A stretch of 64,000 nucleotides of DNA from positions 1-64,000 of the forward strand of contig SGYQ01000003.1 of the NCBI GenBank assembly GCA_004214155.1. The letters are read 5' to 3'. The position numbers and the translations under genes are program-made. This stretch comes from Burkholderiaceae bacterium. GTDB lineage: Bacteria; Pseudomonadota; Gammaproteobacteria; Burkholderiales; Burkholderiaceae_A. Shown piece after piece: positions 8,475 through 21,314 of the stretch. How positions within the stretch are numbered: position 1 is the first letter of the stretch; each line of letters opens with the position of its first letter. The notes beneath the pieces are model-generated. The model saw only the letters and a list, made by a program, of their open reading frames with translations. It ran no database searches and was not told the DNA's origin.

Positions 8475-8978
8475 ATGAGTGACACTGGAAGCCCCATCAA
8501 AACACCAAAACAGCTTTTATACGCTATTCTTGCAGCATTTTTGATACCTATTGCGGTTATTGTGTTGCTTTCGCAATATGTTGGCAACCTTAAAAATCCC
8601 TCAAATTCATCTGATGCCTATACAGAGGATAAAATTCTTGAGAGAATTGCGCCGATTGGGTCGATTAGGACAGAACCTGTTTTGGCAGATTCAGGTGCGA
8701 ATGAAAAGGATGCAATTATTACTAAAGTGGCTTTGTCCGGGGAGGAGGTGTACGTTAATCGGTGTGCTGCTTGCCATGAGGCTGGTGTGTTAAATGCCCC
8801 AAAAATTGGAGACACGGCTGCCTGGGCCCCTAGAATTGGTCAAGGTTTGGATACTCTTTTGTATTCTGTTTTAAACGGTAAAGGAGCTATGGCATCACAA
8901 AAAGGCCCTTTAAATACTGATGAGGAGCTAAAGTCTGCGCTTAAATACCTTACAAATAAATCCGGGGGTTCATTTTAA
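8475..8978 (+). CDS. Cytochrome c5-type monoheme protein, membrane-anchored
   Basis: An electron-transfer protein of 167 residues. A hydrophobic segment at about residues 14-34 serves as an uncleaved anchor or signal. The C-terminal domain carries the heme attachment site CAACH (Cys97, Cys100, His101), and GKGAMASQKG provides the likely axial methionine, Met139. A c5-like domain with acidic linker facing the periplasm is inferred, with electron donation to a terminal oxidase. A TATAAT hexamer at 8431-8436 may be its promoter -10 element. The stop codon abuts the start of coq7. Confidence 0.85.
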   Translation: MSDTGSPIKTPKQLLYAILAAFLIPIAVIVLLSQYVGNLKNPSNSSDAYTEDKILERIAPIGSIRTEPVLADSGANEKDAIITKVALSGEEVYVNRCAACHEAGVLNAPKIGDTAAWAPRIGQGLDTLLYSVLNGKGAMASQKGPLNTDEELKSALKYLTNKSGGSF

Positions 8979-9644
8979 TTGTTGCGGCGCAAAAATAAGT
9001 TGGATCTAGTTATTAATGTTTTTGACAATTTTCTCAAAACAAATTTTGGTGGACTGATTGGATCCGGTAGGAGAAGCCCGGCAATGGGTCTAGTTGCAAG
9101 TAATGAAAAAGAGGACCTTAATTTTAGAGAGGGCTTATCCGGCAAGTTAATGAGAATAAATCATTCAGGTGAAGTCGCTGCTCAGGGATTGTATCAAGGC
9201 CAGCTTTTCTTTGAAACGGATCCTTCTATGAGAGATTATCTCGAGAGGGCCGCTAAGGAAGAGGCTGACCATCTTATGTGGACTGAGGAATATTTAGCCG
9301 CTAAAGGTGCAAAAAAAAGTTATCTTAACCCGATTTGGTATCTTGGTAGTTTTGGATTAGCCGTCTTTATGCAACTGCAAGGGCAGAAAAAATCCAAGTC
9401 TTTTCTAGCTGAGACGGAGCGCCAGGTCCAGACGCATCTCGAAAAACACCTACATATATTTCCTAATGAGGACAATGAAGCGCAGGTGATACTTAGGAAA
9501 ATGTATGAAGATGAAGGAGAACATGCTAACTGGGCTGAGAACGATTCAAGTGGTAACGAAGCAAGAGAAGAGTTATCAAAGTTTGAAAAACGTGTTATGG
9601 GGTTTATGTCAAAAGTAATGATTGAAACCTCTAGAAGAATTTAG
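8979..9644 (+). CDS. coq7: 3-demethoxyubiquinol 3-hydroxylase (diiron)
   Basis: Catalyses the last ring hydroxylation of ubiquinone synthesis. The 221-residue protein has the Coq7 diiron ligands: Glu65 in NHSGEVAAQ, Glu95 and His98 in EEADHLMW, and the later MYEDEGEHANWA. The start is TTG, placed directly after the cytochrome stop codon; no ATG lies near the expected N-terminus, so translational coupling to the cytochrome gene is likely. The enzyme needs molecular oxygen, which supports aerobic life. It ends without any gap against the convergent priA gene. Confidence 0.94.
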   Translation: MLRRKNKLDLVINVFDNFLKTNFGGLIGSGRRSPAMGLVASNEKEDLNFREGLSGKLMRINHSGEVAAQGLYQGQLFFETDPSMRDYLERAAKEEADHLMWTEEYLAAKGAKKSYLNPIWYLGSFGLAVFMQLQGQKKSKSFLAETERQVQTHLEKHLHIFPNEDNEAQVILRKMYEDEGEHANWAENDSSGNEAREELSKFEKRVMGFMSKVMIETSRRI

Positions 9645-11702
9645 TTAAAAATCGATTGGATCTACATCAATAATGGTGTTGACCTTTGTGTTCATAATGG
9701 TTGCTTTAATAGTGTTAATAATCCTATGTAAATCGGCTCTTGCATTTGCCTCCAATAAAATTCGTGACCGATACTTTTTACTTACCTTTTCTGGAAACAC
9801 CTTTAAAGGTCCACTAAATTTTACATTTGATTTTTCGGAATCTGGAATTAGGTTTGTCAGTTCCTCTAAAATCCTGTTCGTTTCTCTTCTTAAAATACCT
9901 TCATTAGAGTGGGTTAAGTTTACAGTTGCAAGATTTGTAAATGGCGGTAAGTTCCATGTTTTTCGTTCAGTGATCAGTTTCTCAGCAAATTCAATGTAAT
10001 TTGCGCTAGACAAATCTTTTAAGAAATCATTATCAGGATCAAGAACCTCCGTTATAAAAACCGGTTTTTGATAGTTGTTAGACTGTTTTGGATGACGTCC
10101 TGCCCGACCAGATACTTGAACAAGTGATTGAAAAAGTCTTTCAGATGCCCTAAAATCCGGGTGCTTTAGATAAGATTCAATTTCTAACGCAATAACCAGC
10201 GTTACTTTGGTGAAATCGTGCCCTTTAGTTAGTATCTGAGTACCTATTATTATATCTACATCCCCATTCTCAATTTTTCGTAAACAATCGTCAAATTCTT
10301 TCTTTTTTTTGACAAGTTGTTTGTCGATTCTCATTATGCGAGCCTCAGGAATAATTCGGGTGATTTTATGTTCTAGTTGCTCCGTTCCAATACCTAGAAG
10401 CCTTAATCGATTAGAGCCACAAAATTTGCAAAACCGAGCAGGAAGTTCTTTATAACCACAAAAATGGCATAGCAAAAAATCGTCTTTATTTTTGTGTAGA
10501 ACTAGATTGACGCTACAGTTTTTACATTTTGCTGACCAATTGCATTCAAGACAACTTAAAACCGGGGCCCAACCCTTTTTATTCAAATATAAAAGAGCTT
10601 GTTGTCCTGCATTGATATGCTGGTTCAAAATCTTTAGCGTATCTTCTGATATTCCATTTTCATAAGAATGAGAACTTTTTTGACTAATTATAAGCTTTGG
10701 CAATAACTGTCCAGAGGCGCGATTTTTTAAATTTAAATATGTGTATTTATTCCGTCTTACTTGCGCCCACGACTCTAAACTTGGGGTGGCAGAGCCTAAA
10801 ATTATTTTTATTTTTAAATTGTTTGCCCGATAAACTGCAAGGTCTCTTGCGGAATATCTGAAACCTTCGCTTTGCTTATATGATGTGTCATGTTCTTCAT
10901 CTGCTATTATCAACTGTAAATTGGGTAGAGGCAGAAAAACAGCCATCCTAGTGCCTAATATAATTCTTGTTTTTCCGGTAGAGACGTTCAGCCAAGTTTT
11001 AGCTCTTGATAGGGGTGTATGAGTGCTGTTATAAACTTCTATTTCGTAAGAAGGAAAATAATTTTCAAACAAAATTTGTAAATGGGAAGTTAGCCCTATT
11101 TCTGGGACTAAATACAATACCTGAGATATTGCGGATTCTTTTAATATTTTTTTAATCGCCGAAAAGTACAGTCTTGTTTTACCTGAGCCGGTTACTCCGT
11201 GAAGGAGGATAGGTTTTGTAGAGAAGACTATGGATTTGTAGCATTCGGATTGCTCCTTGTTTAACTTCCAATCAACTTTAGTCTGAAATGTTTTTTTACT
11301 TTCTTCGCAAGAACGTCTATTCGATTCTGAAAAATAATTCTTCTTTTTTTCTATGTAATTACTTTCTACATTTTTTACTGATTTTAATAATTTAGGAAAG
11401 GAGTTAAAGGTAACTTTTCCTAACGGACGATGATAATATTTGGCGGCAAAGGCTAAAAATTCGAGAAAATTTTCGTCAACAGGAGGTAATGTATCGATGA
11501 TAAATTCAAGTGGTTTAACCTGTTTGGCAGGTGAAGAATTTTTTACGCCGACAATGAGACCTACATTTTTTTTGTTTTTTACTTTTACAATAACCCAGTG
11601 ACCGATAATCGCTGTTTTTTTGGAATTGTTTGTGTGAGCAGGGGTGTAAGAATAATCTAAGGTTTCGATATTCGGTAGATCAATAGCAACCTCAACGATC
11701 AT
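9645..11702 (-). CDS. priA: Primosomal replication restart helicase PriA
   Basis: Reloads the replisome at stalled forks. At 685 residues it is of normal size. The N-terminal 3'-DNA binding domain is followed by Walker A GVTGSGKT (residues 169-176), a DEEH helicase box in IIADEEHDTSYK, and an eight-cysteine zinc region (CLEC, CKNC, CHFC, CKFC) near residues 385-435. Helicase motifs V and VI appear in IIGTQILTKGHDF and QVSGRAGRH. It follows hemE by eight bases at the end of the long mnmG-to-priA minus-strand block. Confidence 0.96.
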   Translation of the reverse strand: MIVEVAIDLPNIETLDYSYTPAHTNNSKKTAIIGHWVIVKVKNKKNVGLIVGVKNSSPAKQVKPLEFIIDTLPPVDENFLEFLAFAAKYYHRPLGKVTFNSFPKLLKSVKNVESNYIEKKKNYFSESNRRSCEESKKTFQTKVDWKLNKEQSECYKSIVFSTKPILLHGVTGSGKTRLYFSAIKKILKESAISQVLYLVPEIGLTSHLQILFENYFPSYEIEVYNSTHTPLSRAKTWLNVSTGKTRIILGTRMAVFLPLPNLQLIIADEEHDTSYKQSEGFRYSARDLAVYRANNLKIKIILGSATPSLESWAQVRRNKYTYLNLKNRASGQLLPKLIISQKSSHSYENGISEDTLKILNQHINAGQQALLYLNKKGWAPVLSCLECNWSAKCKNCSVNLVLHKNKDDFLLCHFCGYKELPARFCKFCGSNRLRLLGIGTEQLEHKITRIIPEARIMRIDKQLVKKKKEFDDCLRKIENGDVDIIIGTQILTKGHDFTKVTLVIALEIESYLKHPDFRASERLFQSLVQVSGRAGRHPKQSNNYQKPVFITEVLDPDNDFLKDLSSANYIEFAEKLITERKTWNLPPFTNLATVNLTHSNEGILRRETNRILEELTNLIPDSEKSNVKFSGPLKVFPEKVSKKYRSRILLEANARADLHRIINTIKATIMNTKVNTIIDVDPIDF

Positions 11703-11710
11703 AAAAGGCG

Positions 11711-12757
11711 TTAGTATTCTCTTATAGTGTCCACGAGAATTGAAACATTCTCAGGAGATGTATGTTGAGAAATCCCATGGCCTAGATTAAAGATATATCC
11801 ATTTTTTCGTTCTTCTTCAGTCAGGGTATCGAGTAATTTTTTAACTTCTTTTCTAACAAAATTCCTATCGCCTAATAAAACTGCGGGGTCAAGATTACCT
11901 TGGATAGCACAATCTTTTCCGGCTAATTTCTTTGCTGATTTTAAGTCAACTGTCCAATCGATACCTATCCCCGAACAAGCAAGTTGAACTATTGATTCAA
12001 GCCATACTCCTCCTCCCTTAACAAAGACAATTTTTGGGATGGTAGGAAAACTTTCATTAAGCCTGTTTATTATCTTTTCTAGATAGTGAAGCGAATATAT
12101 TGGAAAATTATGATATGAGAGCAAACCTCCCCAGGAATCGAACAACATTACGGCATCTGCACCCTTTTTTATTTGCATGGTGAGATAGCTTATGATGTGT
12201 TCTGTAAGCTTCTCTAATAGCAGCACTAAAAGATCTGGTTGTTTGTACAACCATTTTCTTACTTGGATAAAGTCATCTTTGGTACCACCGCCCCCTAAAA
12301 CATAACAGGCTAATGTCCACGGACTTCCCGCAAAACCTATAAGTGGAGTGTTTTTATTTAGATTTTCTCTAATTAGTTTGACAGTTGAACCTACGTAATC
12401 AAGTTTTGTATCAATCTCTGTTTGAATCGTACGACGTAAATCATTCTCGTTACCAATAGGATTATTAAATTTCGGCCCATGACCTTCCACAAAATCAAGC
12501 TCCATTCCCATTGCATCGGGTATCGTTAGAATGTCGGAAAATAAAATAGCGGCATCGAATCCATAACGGTTTATAGGTTGTAGTGTGACTTCACAGGCTA
12601 ATTCAGGGTTTTTACACAATGACATGAAGGAGCCTGCTCTAGCCCTAGTTTTATTGTATTCTGGCAGATATCTTCCAGCTTGCCGCATAAGCCAAACTGG
12701 CACTTTATCAACAGTCTGTCCTTGCAAGGCTTGTAAAAAAAGACTGTTTGAGCTTAT
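11711..12757 (-). CDS. hemE: Uroporphyrinogen decarboxylase, apparent ATA start
   Basis: Converts uroporphyrinogen III to coproporphyrinogen III in heme synthesis. Signatures are VWLMRQAGRYLPEY, FSDILTIPDAMG and FNLGHGI. The first standard start codon in frame is a TTG at 12725-12727, but the ten codons before it encode SSNSLFLQAL-type residues matching the conserved HemE N-terminus (N-x-x-F-L-x-A-L). They are preceded by ATA at 12755-12757, with a perfect AGGAG at 12764-12768 six bases upstream; the TTG has no such site. An in-frame TAG at 12767-12769 closes the frame. I therefore place the start at ATA. The AGGAG lies in the last codons of atpC. Confidence 0.92.
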   Translation of the reverse strand: MSSNSLFLQALQGQTVDKVPVWLMRQAGRYLPEYNKTRARAGSFMSLCKNPELACEVTLQPINRYGFDAAILFSDILTIPDAMGMELDFVEGHGPKFNNPIGNENDLRRTIQTEIDTKLDYVGSTVKLIRENLNKNTPLIGFAGSPWTLACYVLGGGGTKDDFIQVRKWLYKQPDLLVLLLEKLTEHIISYLTMQIKKGADAVMLFDSWGGLLSYHNFPIYSLHYLEKIINRLNESFPTIPKIVFVKGGGVWLESIVQLACSGIGIDWTVDLKSAKKLAGKDCAIQGNLDPAVLLGDRNFVRKEVKKLLDTLTEEERKNGYIFNLGHGISQHTSPENVSILVDTIREY

Positions 12758-12759
12758 AT

Positions 12760-13199
12760 TTAACTCCTAGCCTTGTATTTCTGCAACGTCTTTAACTCGG
12801 CCATGGCGTATGAAAGCTCAGCTTGTGCAGTAGCTAGCGCTATTTTGTCTTCTGGGGCCTTTGCAATTGCCTCTTCTGCGTTTCTCTTTGCTTCCTCTGC
12901 TCTTGCCTGGTCGATTTCCTCGCCCCTAACGACAGTATCAGCTAAAACTGTAACTACGGTAGGTTGTATTTCTAAAAAGCCACCAGCTACAAAGAATAAA
13001 GTTTCCCCCGACTCATTTGTTGCTTGAAATTTCAGCGTTCCTGGTTTAATTTTCGTCAGCAGAGGAGTGTGGTTAGGGTAAATTCCAAGCTCACCATCTA
13101 CACCCGGAACTACCACGAAACTAGCTTCTCCAGAGAATAAGTTTCGTTCTGCGGAGACGATTTCTAATCGAAAGGTTTTTGAATTAGAAGCCTGTTGCA

Positions 13200-13200
<1 letters not shown>
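12760..13200 (-). CDS. atpC: ATP synthase F1 subunit epsilon
   Basis: Central-stalk subunit that couples rotation to catalysis and can inhibit ATP hydrolysis. The 146-residue protein shows the beta-sandwich domain (FRLEIVSAERNLFSGEA, VVPGVDGELGIYPNHTPLL) and a C-terminal two-helix domain rich in Ala and Glu. Its ATG shares one base with the stop codon of atpD, which favours coupled translation. It is the last ATP synthase gene; hemE follows in the same direction. Confidence 0.97.
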
Positions 13201-15490
<2,290 letters not shown>

Positions 15491-15497
15491 ATTAAAC

Positions 15498-17045
15498 TTA
15501 TTTTCCTATCAAATTTTTAAAATCCTTAATACCATCCTCTAAAGCAGATTCAGTTGCGTCATCAAGCTTTTGATTTTTTTGAATTGTTTCAAGTAAATTT
15601 GCTAACTTATCATTGTTTAAAAAATGATCATGCAAATCTTTTTCTACTTTCAAAATATTTACGACATCCACATCATCAAAATAACCCTTGTTTACTGCAA
15701 AAAGTGACAATCCCATCCTAGCTATTGGAAGCGGAGAATATTGCTTTTGCTTCAATAATTCAGTTACCCTAGCACCTCTATCTAACTGTTTTCTAGTCGC
15801 TTCATCAAGATCAGAGGCGAATTGAGCAAAAGCCGCCAATTCTCTGTATTGAGCTAAATCTGTTCTAATTCCACCAGAAAGGCTTTTTATTAATTTAGTT
15901 TGGGCTGCGCCTCCAACTCGGGAAACGGATATTCCTGCGTTAATAGCAGGACGAACTCCCGAGTTGAATAAACTAGTTTCGAGAAAGATTTGCCCATCAG
16001 TTATTGATATTACGTTTGTCGGGACAAAGGCAGATACGTCACCTGCTTGTGTTTCAATTATTGGAAGAGCCGTCAGCGATCCTGTTTTCCCTTTAACGCC
16101 GCCACTAGTATACTTTTCTACATAATCTTCATTTACACGAGCTGCACGTTCCAACAATCTGGAGTGCAAATAAAATACGTCTCCAGGGAAAGCCTCCCTA
16201 CCAGGTGGCCTTCTTAGCAAGAGAGAAACCTGACGATAAGCAACAGCTTGCTTTGATAAATCATCATATATGATTAATGCATCTTGACCCCTGTCTCTGA
16301 AGAATTCACCCATGGCACATCCTGAGTAGGGGGATAAATATTGCATCGCAGCTGATTCAGAAGCTGCTGCCGCTACCACAATTGTGAACTCCATTGCTCC
16401 ATTTTCTTCTAGGGCTCTTACAACATTTTTTATTGACGAGGCCTTTTGTCCAATAGCAACATATATACAAATTACATCCTCACCCTTTTGATTGATTATC
16501 GTATCAATGGCTAAGGCTGTTTTTCCAGTTTGTCTATCACCAATTATTAGCTCCCTCTGACCCCTGCCAATTGGCACCATAGAATCAATGGCCTTAAGTC
16601 CAGTTTGCAACGGCTGGGAAACTGATTTTCGCGCGATAACCCCCGGAGCAATCCTTTCAATTGGCCCGGTCTCTTTTGCTTTGACATCTCCCTTACCATC
16701 TATAGGTTGGCCGAGAGCATTTACAACTCTACCTATTAACTCATCTCCGACGGGAACCTCTAGTATCTTCCCAGTACACTTAACGACATCTCCTTCTGCT
16801 ATCTGCTCATAGTCACCTAATATAACAGCACCTACTGAGTCTCTTTCCAAATTTAAGGCTAACCCGAAGGTATTGTTAGGAAACTCCAACATCTCTCCCT
16901 GCATCACATCCGAAAGGCCATGTATCTTGCATATTCCATCGGTGACTGTTACCACATTGCCCTGGTTCGTAGCCTCAGCAGCTAAGTTTGCACCGCTAAT
17001 TTTTTCTTTGATAATATCGCTAATTTCTGACGGATTGAGTTGCAT
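15498..17045 (-). CDS. atpA: ATP synthase F1 subunit alpha
   Basis: Non-catalytic nucleotide-binding subunit of F1, 515 residues. It carries the P-loop GDRQTGKTA near residue 170, [16 protein letters not shown] as Walker B region, and the arginine finger region SISRVGG-like segment (here [12 protein letters not shown]). The N-terminus begins [16 protein letters not shown], typical of proteobacteria. It lies between atpH and atpG. Confidence 0.99.
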   Translation of the reverse strand: MQLNPSEISDIIKEKISGANLAAEATNQGNVVTVTDGICKIHGLSDVMQGEMLEFPNNTFGLALNLERDSVGAVILGDYEQIAEGDVVKCTGKILEVPVGDELIGRVVNALGQPIDGKGDVKAKETGPIERIAPGVIARKSVSQPLQTGLKAIDSMVPIGRGQRELIIGDRQTGKTALAIDTIINQKGEDVICIYVAIGQKASSIKNVVRALEENGAMEFTIVVAAAASESAAMQYLSPYSGCAMGEFFRDRGQDALIIYDDLSKQAVAYRQVSLLLRRPPGREAFPGDVFYLHSRLLERAARVNEDYVEKYTSGGVKGKTGSLTALPIIETQAGDVSAFVPTNVISITDGQIFLETSLFNSGVRPAINAGISVSRVGGAAQTKLIKSLSGGIRTDLAQYRELAAFAQFASDLDEATRKQLDRGARVTELLKQKQYSPLPIARMGLSLFAVNKGYFDDVDVVNILKVEKDLHDHFLNNDKLANLLETIQKNQKLDDATESALEDGIKDFKNLIGK

Positions 17046-17068
17046 TTACACTCCTAACAAATAAAACT

Positions 17069-17602
17069 TTAATTAACCAAAATAGAATTTTTTAAAACTT
17101 CAAGATTTCTTTTGATCGAACCATCGACCACGTAATCTCCGATAATAATAGTCACTCCACCGATCAAAGTCTTATCTACGATACATGATAGAACAACCTT
17201 TTTATCAAATTTTTTTTCCAATCGTTTTTTTATTGAGTCTTTTTGATTCTCAAGTAATTCAAAAGCGGAAAGAATTTTCGCCTCTAGTATCTTGTTATGC
17301 TCATTTTCTAAATTATGGAATTGCTGAATTATCTCCTCAAAAAAAACGACCCGAGAATTGTCAACTAAAAGCTCGAAAAAATTTTTTAAACTCTGATTGA
17401 AATTTTCCGGCAGAACAGATAGCACTAATTTTTTGCTTTTATCTTTTGACACGGTAGGATTAGAAAGGTACAAGTTTAGATCTTTGTCCTGAAGAACTGT
17501 TGCAAGAAAATTCAATTCATCATTAAACTTTTCACCTTCATCAAGTGATAATTTAAATAAGGCCTCAGCGTATGGTCTAGCGATTGTGGTCCCATCACTC
17601 AT
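17069..17602 (-). CDS. atpH: ATP synthase F1 subunit delta
   Basis: Peripheral stalk subunit attaching F1 to the b dimer, 177 residues. RPYAEALFKLSLDEG near the N-terminus and the C-terminal KVVLSCIVDKTLIGGVTIIIGDYVVDGSI segment (given here in part: DKTLIGGVTI) are the family signatures. It follows atpF with a two-base gap. Confidence 0.95.
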   Translation of the reverse strand: MSDGTTIARPYAEALFKLSLDEGEKFNDELNFLATVLQDKDLNLYLSNPTVSKDKSKKLVLSVLPENFNQSLKNFFELLVDNSRVVFFEEIIQQFHNLENEHNKILEAKILSAFELLENQKDSIKKRLEKKFDKKVVLSCIVDKTLIGGVTIIIGDYVVDGSIKRNLEVLKNSILVN

Positions 17603-17604
17603 GA

Positions 17605-18075
17605 CTACAGCTCGGCTTCCAATCTTTTTAAAATGTCGTTGTGCTTAGCCTGGTCTACTTCTTTTTTTAGAATTTCCTCTGCGCCGTGAACGGCTAATAG
17701 AGAAACATCTTTTCGAAGTTTATGCCTCAATTTTAGAATCTCGGTTTCGGCCTCTTTTTTTGCCACCTCAAGTATTGACGCTGCTTCTTTGCTAGCTTGC
17801 ATTCTAGCTTGCTCAATTATTGCGGCCGCTTTTTTCTCAGACTCTTGAAGTCTGCTCGTTATCTCCTGGTGGGCTTTCTTCAAATCATCCTGAATTTTTA
17901 TTTCCGCATTCTTGTATTCATTTTTTGTTTTATCTGCATACTCGAGACCGCTCGCAATTTTATTTGTCCGTTCATCTATGGCTCTAATAATCGGCGGCCA
18001 GACGAACCTCATTGTGAACCAACCTAAAATAAAAAATACTACTAACTGCGCAAATAAAGTTGCATTAAGGTTCAT
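17605..18075 (-). CDS. atpF: ATP synthase Fo subunit b
   Basis: Peripheral stalk of the ATP synthase, 156 residues. One N-terminal membrane helix ([19 protein letters not shown]) is followed by a long charged coiled coil up to the C-terminal end KRLEAEL. This layout and the position between atpE and atpH identify it. Confidence 0.96.
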   Translation of the reverse strand: MNLNATLFAQLVVFFILGWFTMRFVWPPIIRAIDERTNKIASGLEYADKTKNEYKNAEIKIQDDLKKAHQEITSRLQESEKKAAAIIEQARMQASKEAASILEVAKKEAETEILKLRHKLRKDVSLLAVHGAEEILKKEVDQAKHNDILKRLEAEL

Positions 18076-18090
18076 ATCTCTAACCTTCTA

Positions 18091-18354
<264 letters not shown>

Positions 18355-18364
18355 TTAGAAAATT

Positions 18365-19204
<840 letters not shown>

Positions 19205-19219
19205 TTAAGACAACCTCTT

Positions 19220-19248
19220 ATTATGTTCTATAAGCATTCACTTGACAA
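19220..19248 (-). promoter_or_regulatory. Candidate sigma70 promoter for the atp operon
   Basis: On the minus strand TTGTCA (19243-19248) is followed after 17 bases by CATAAT (19220-19225), 27 bases before the atpB start codon. It lies in the only larger gap (74 bases) of the atp cluster. The match to the consensus is moderate, so this is a candidate only. Confidence 0.4.
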
Positions 19249-19266
19249 GCTAAATTTGGCCTAATT

Positions 19267-19587
19267 TCAAGACTTTTTATGGTTCGGAAGGAAAATAAAA
19301 AAAATTGATTTAACTGCTAAAATCAATCCTAAAATGAAGTACAGCCAACTCATTTCAACAAACAATAAGTGAACAAAATATGTGAGCGCTAAAATCAAGA
19401 CAACTTTAATCGCAGCGGCAAGCAAGATAAAAAATAAAAATGTGATAGCACCTGGAGAGGCCTTACGAAGTATTAAAAAATTTGTGTTGTAAAATATCAA
19501 CCCTGCTGAGTAACAAATTTGTCCAAGCAAGAAACTAAAAAATTGTGCAGATGAGGCAAAAACACCCACCATCAAACATATCAACAA
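19267..19587 (-). CDS. atpI: ATP synthase-associated small membrane protein (AtpI)
   Basis: A 106-residue protein with four hydrophobic segments, ending in NHKKS. Its place directly before atpB and its size identify it as AtpI, an accessory factor in c-ring assembly and possibly magnesium handling. The sequence itself is poorly conserved in this family, so the assignment rests largely on position. Confidence 0.75.
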   Translation of the reverse strand: MLICLMVGVFASSAQFFSFLLGQICYSAGLIFYNTNFLILRKASPGAITFLFFILLAAAIKVVLILALTYFVHLLFVEMSWLYFILGLILAVKSIFFIFLPNHKKS

Positions 19588-19635
19588 ATTCAGTGTTAGT
19601 AGAATTTTCGTGTATTGGTTAGCTATGTTTTCTTC

Positions 19636-20511
19636 CTAGTAATCTGAAATCCCAAATCTCTTTAAAAAACTTTCGAGTTCTTCGGTGGAGTTAAACTTGA
19701 TTCGAATTTCTCCCTTGTTTTTGTCTTTACTTAGAATCTTCGTTTCGAGATTTAAAAAATCAGATAATTTATTTTCTAGAAATGCGGCAGATTGATTTTG
19801 GTTATGTTTCCCGCTCGGATTATTTGTGAGGGGAATCTTCTCCTTCAAAATTTCTTTAACCATTTTCTCCACCCAACGTACGGAATGTCCCTTTTCCTTA
19901 ATGTGCGAGGATAATTTTAGTTGTTGCTCTACTGGCAATCCAAGCATTGCCCTAACATGACCCTGTTCCAGTTCCCCTTTTTTTAATAAACTTTGGATTA
20001 CATTAGGGGCTGTGAGAAGGCGCAATAAATTTGAAACTGCCGCCCTCGACTTACCCAATAATTTTGCCGCATCGCTATGGGTCAAACTATGTTCCCTTAT
20101 AAGCCTGGCAAGTCCTTCAGCTTCTTCGTGAGAGTTTAAATTTTCCCTTTGAAGATTTTCAATTAGCGCCATAGCCATAGCTGTCTGATCATCTACGTTT
20201 TTAATAACAACTGGGACCGTTTTCAAGCCAGCCATTTTGGAGGCCCTCCATCTTCGTTCTCCAGCAATTATTTCATATTTAACCTTAGCATTACTCTTAA
20301 CCTCTCTTACTACTATAGGTTGTATAAGCCCTTGTACCTTTATGGAATCGGCCAATTCCCTTAACGCATCATCATCCATGGACTTCCTTGGTTGATAGGG
20401 TCCAACCGAAATATCGCTCAAGTTTAAAGAACCCTCTACGGAAGAATTCGTAAAAGTGGGGCTGTCACCTAGTAGCTCATTTAAACCTCTTCCCAATCCT
20501 CTTTTTTTCAT
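19636..20511 (-). CDS. parB: Chromosome partitioning protein ParB
   Basis: Binds parS sites and spreads along DNA as a CTP-dependent clamp to direct origin segregation. The 291-residue protein has the N-terminal GLGRGLNELLGD, PYQPRKSMDDDALREL, the CTP-binding GERRWRASKMAG, and the helix-turn-helix DAAKLLGKSRAAVSNLLRLL. The C-terminal part (about 230-291) is the dimerisation domain. It follows parA by 21 bases. A matching parS lies upstream of mnmG at 23934-23947. Confidence 0.97.
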   Translation of the reverse strand: MKKRGLGRGLNELLGDSPTFTNSSVEGSLNLSDISVGPYQPRKSMDDDALRELADSIKVQGLIQPIVVREVKSNAKVKYEIIAGERRWRASKMAGLKTVPVVIKNVDDQTAMAMALIENLQRENLNSHEEAEGLARLIREHSLTHSDAAKLLGKSRAAVSNLLRLLTAPNVIQSLLKKGELEQGHVRAMLGLPVEQQLKLSSHIKEKGHSVRWVEKMVKEILKEKIPLTNNPSGKHNQNQSAAFLENKLSDFLNLETKILSKDKNKGEIRIKFNSTEELESFLKRFGISDY

Positions 20512-20532
20512 GTTATTCGCCTCATACGTTAG

Positions 20533-21297
20533 TCAGGTCGAGAATCGGTTCAATAATTCCTTGCCAAATTCTTGATATGCCAAGTTTCCTCTAGAGCTTT
20601 TATCGTAATGAGTAATAGGAAGTCCATGGCTAGGTGCTTCAGCGAGCCGCACATTTTTTGGAATTATAGTACTGAACACCTTTCTACCAAAGTGCTCCAA
20701 AAGCTGTGCGCTAACATCCTGAGAAAGAGTCACTCTAGGATCAAACATTACCCTCAAAAGCCCTATTGAGGAAAGCTTAGAGTTCAGGTTGGCGTGAACT
20801 AATTTTACGGAGTTGACAAGATCAGATAAACCTTCCAAGGCAAAATACTCGCATTGCATGGGAATTAGAATCCCACTAGATGCGCATAGACCATTAAGAG
20901 TCAAAAGAGACAATGAAGGGGGGCAGTCGATAATTATATAATCATACTGATATGCAACCTTGCTGATTTGATTTGACAAACGATATTCTCTATCATTGGC
21001 ATCCACTAAATCAAGCTCAGCTCCTATTAAATCTCTATTTGAAGGAAGGAGATCATAGCCAAATCTTGTTTTTTTTAAAACCGAATTAATCTCTTCAGTG
21101 CCAATCAGCAACTCATAAATTGAATTTTCTAGCTTGTGCTTATCAATTCCACTTCCCATGGTTGCATTGGCCTGGGGATCTAAATCGACCAATAAAACTT
21201 TTCTCCCGGACCCAGAAAGGACAGCGGAAGTGTTTACAGCAGTAGTGGTTTTGCCCACCCCTCCTTTTTGATTCGCGACTGAAAGTATATTTGTCAT
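20533..21297 (-). CDS. parA: Chromosome partitioning ATPase ParA (Soj)
   Basis: ATPase that moves ParB-parS complexes over the nucleoid. The 254-residue protein begins with the deviant Walker A ANQKGGVGKTTT (residues 8-19) and has Walker B IIIDCPPSLSLLTLN. The short length without an N-terminal HTH is typical of chromosomal rather than plasmid ParA. It lies between rsmG and parB in the classic origin arrangement. Confidence 0.97.
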   Translation of the reverse strand: MTNILSVANQKGGVGKTTTAVNTSAVLSGSGRKVLLVDLDPQANATMGSGIDKHKLENSIYELLIGTEEINSVLKKTRFGYDLLPSNRDLIGAELDLVDANDREYRLSNQISKVAYQYDYIIIDCPPSLSLLTLNGLCASSGILIPMQCEYFALEGLSDLVNSVKLVHANLNSKLSSIGLLRVMFDPRVTLSQDVSAQLLEHFGRKVFSTIIPKNVRLAEAPSHGLPITHYDKSSRGNLAYQEFGKELLNRFST

Positions 21298-21314
21298 GTA
21301 AACAAGCTACGAAA

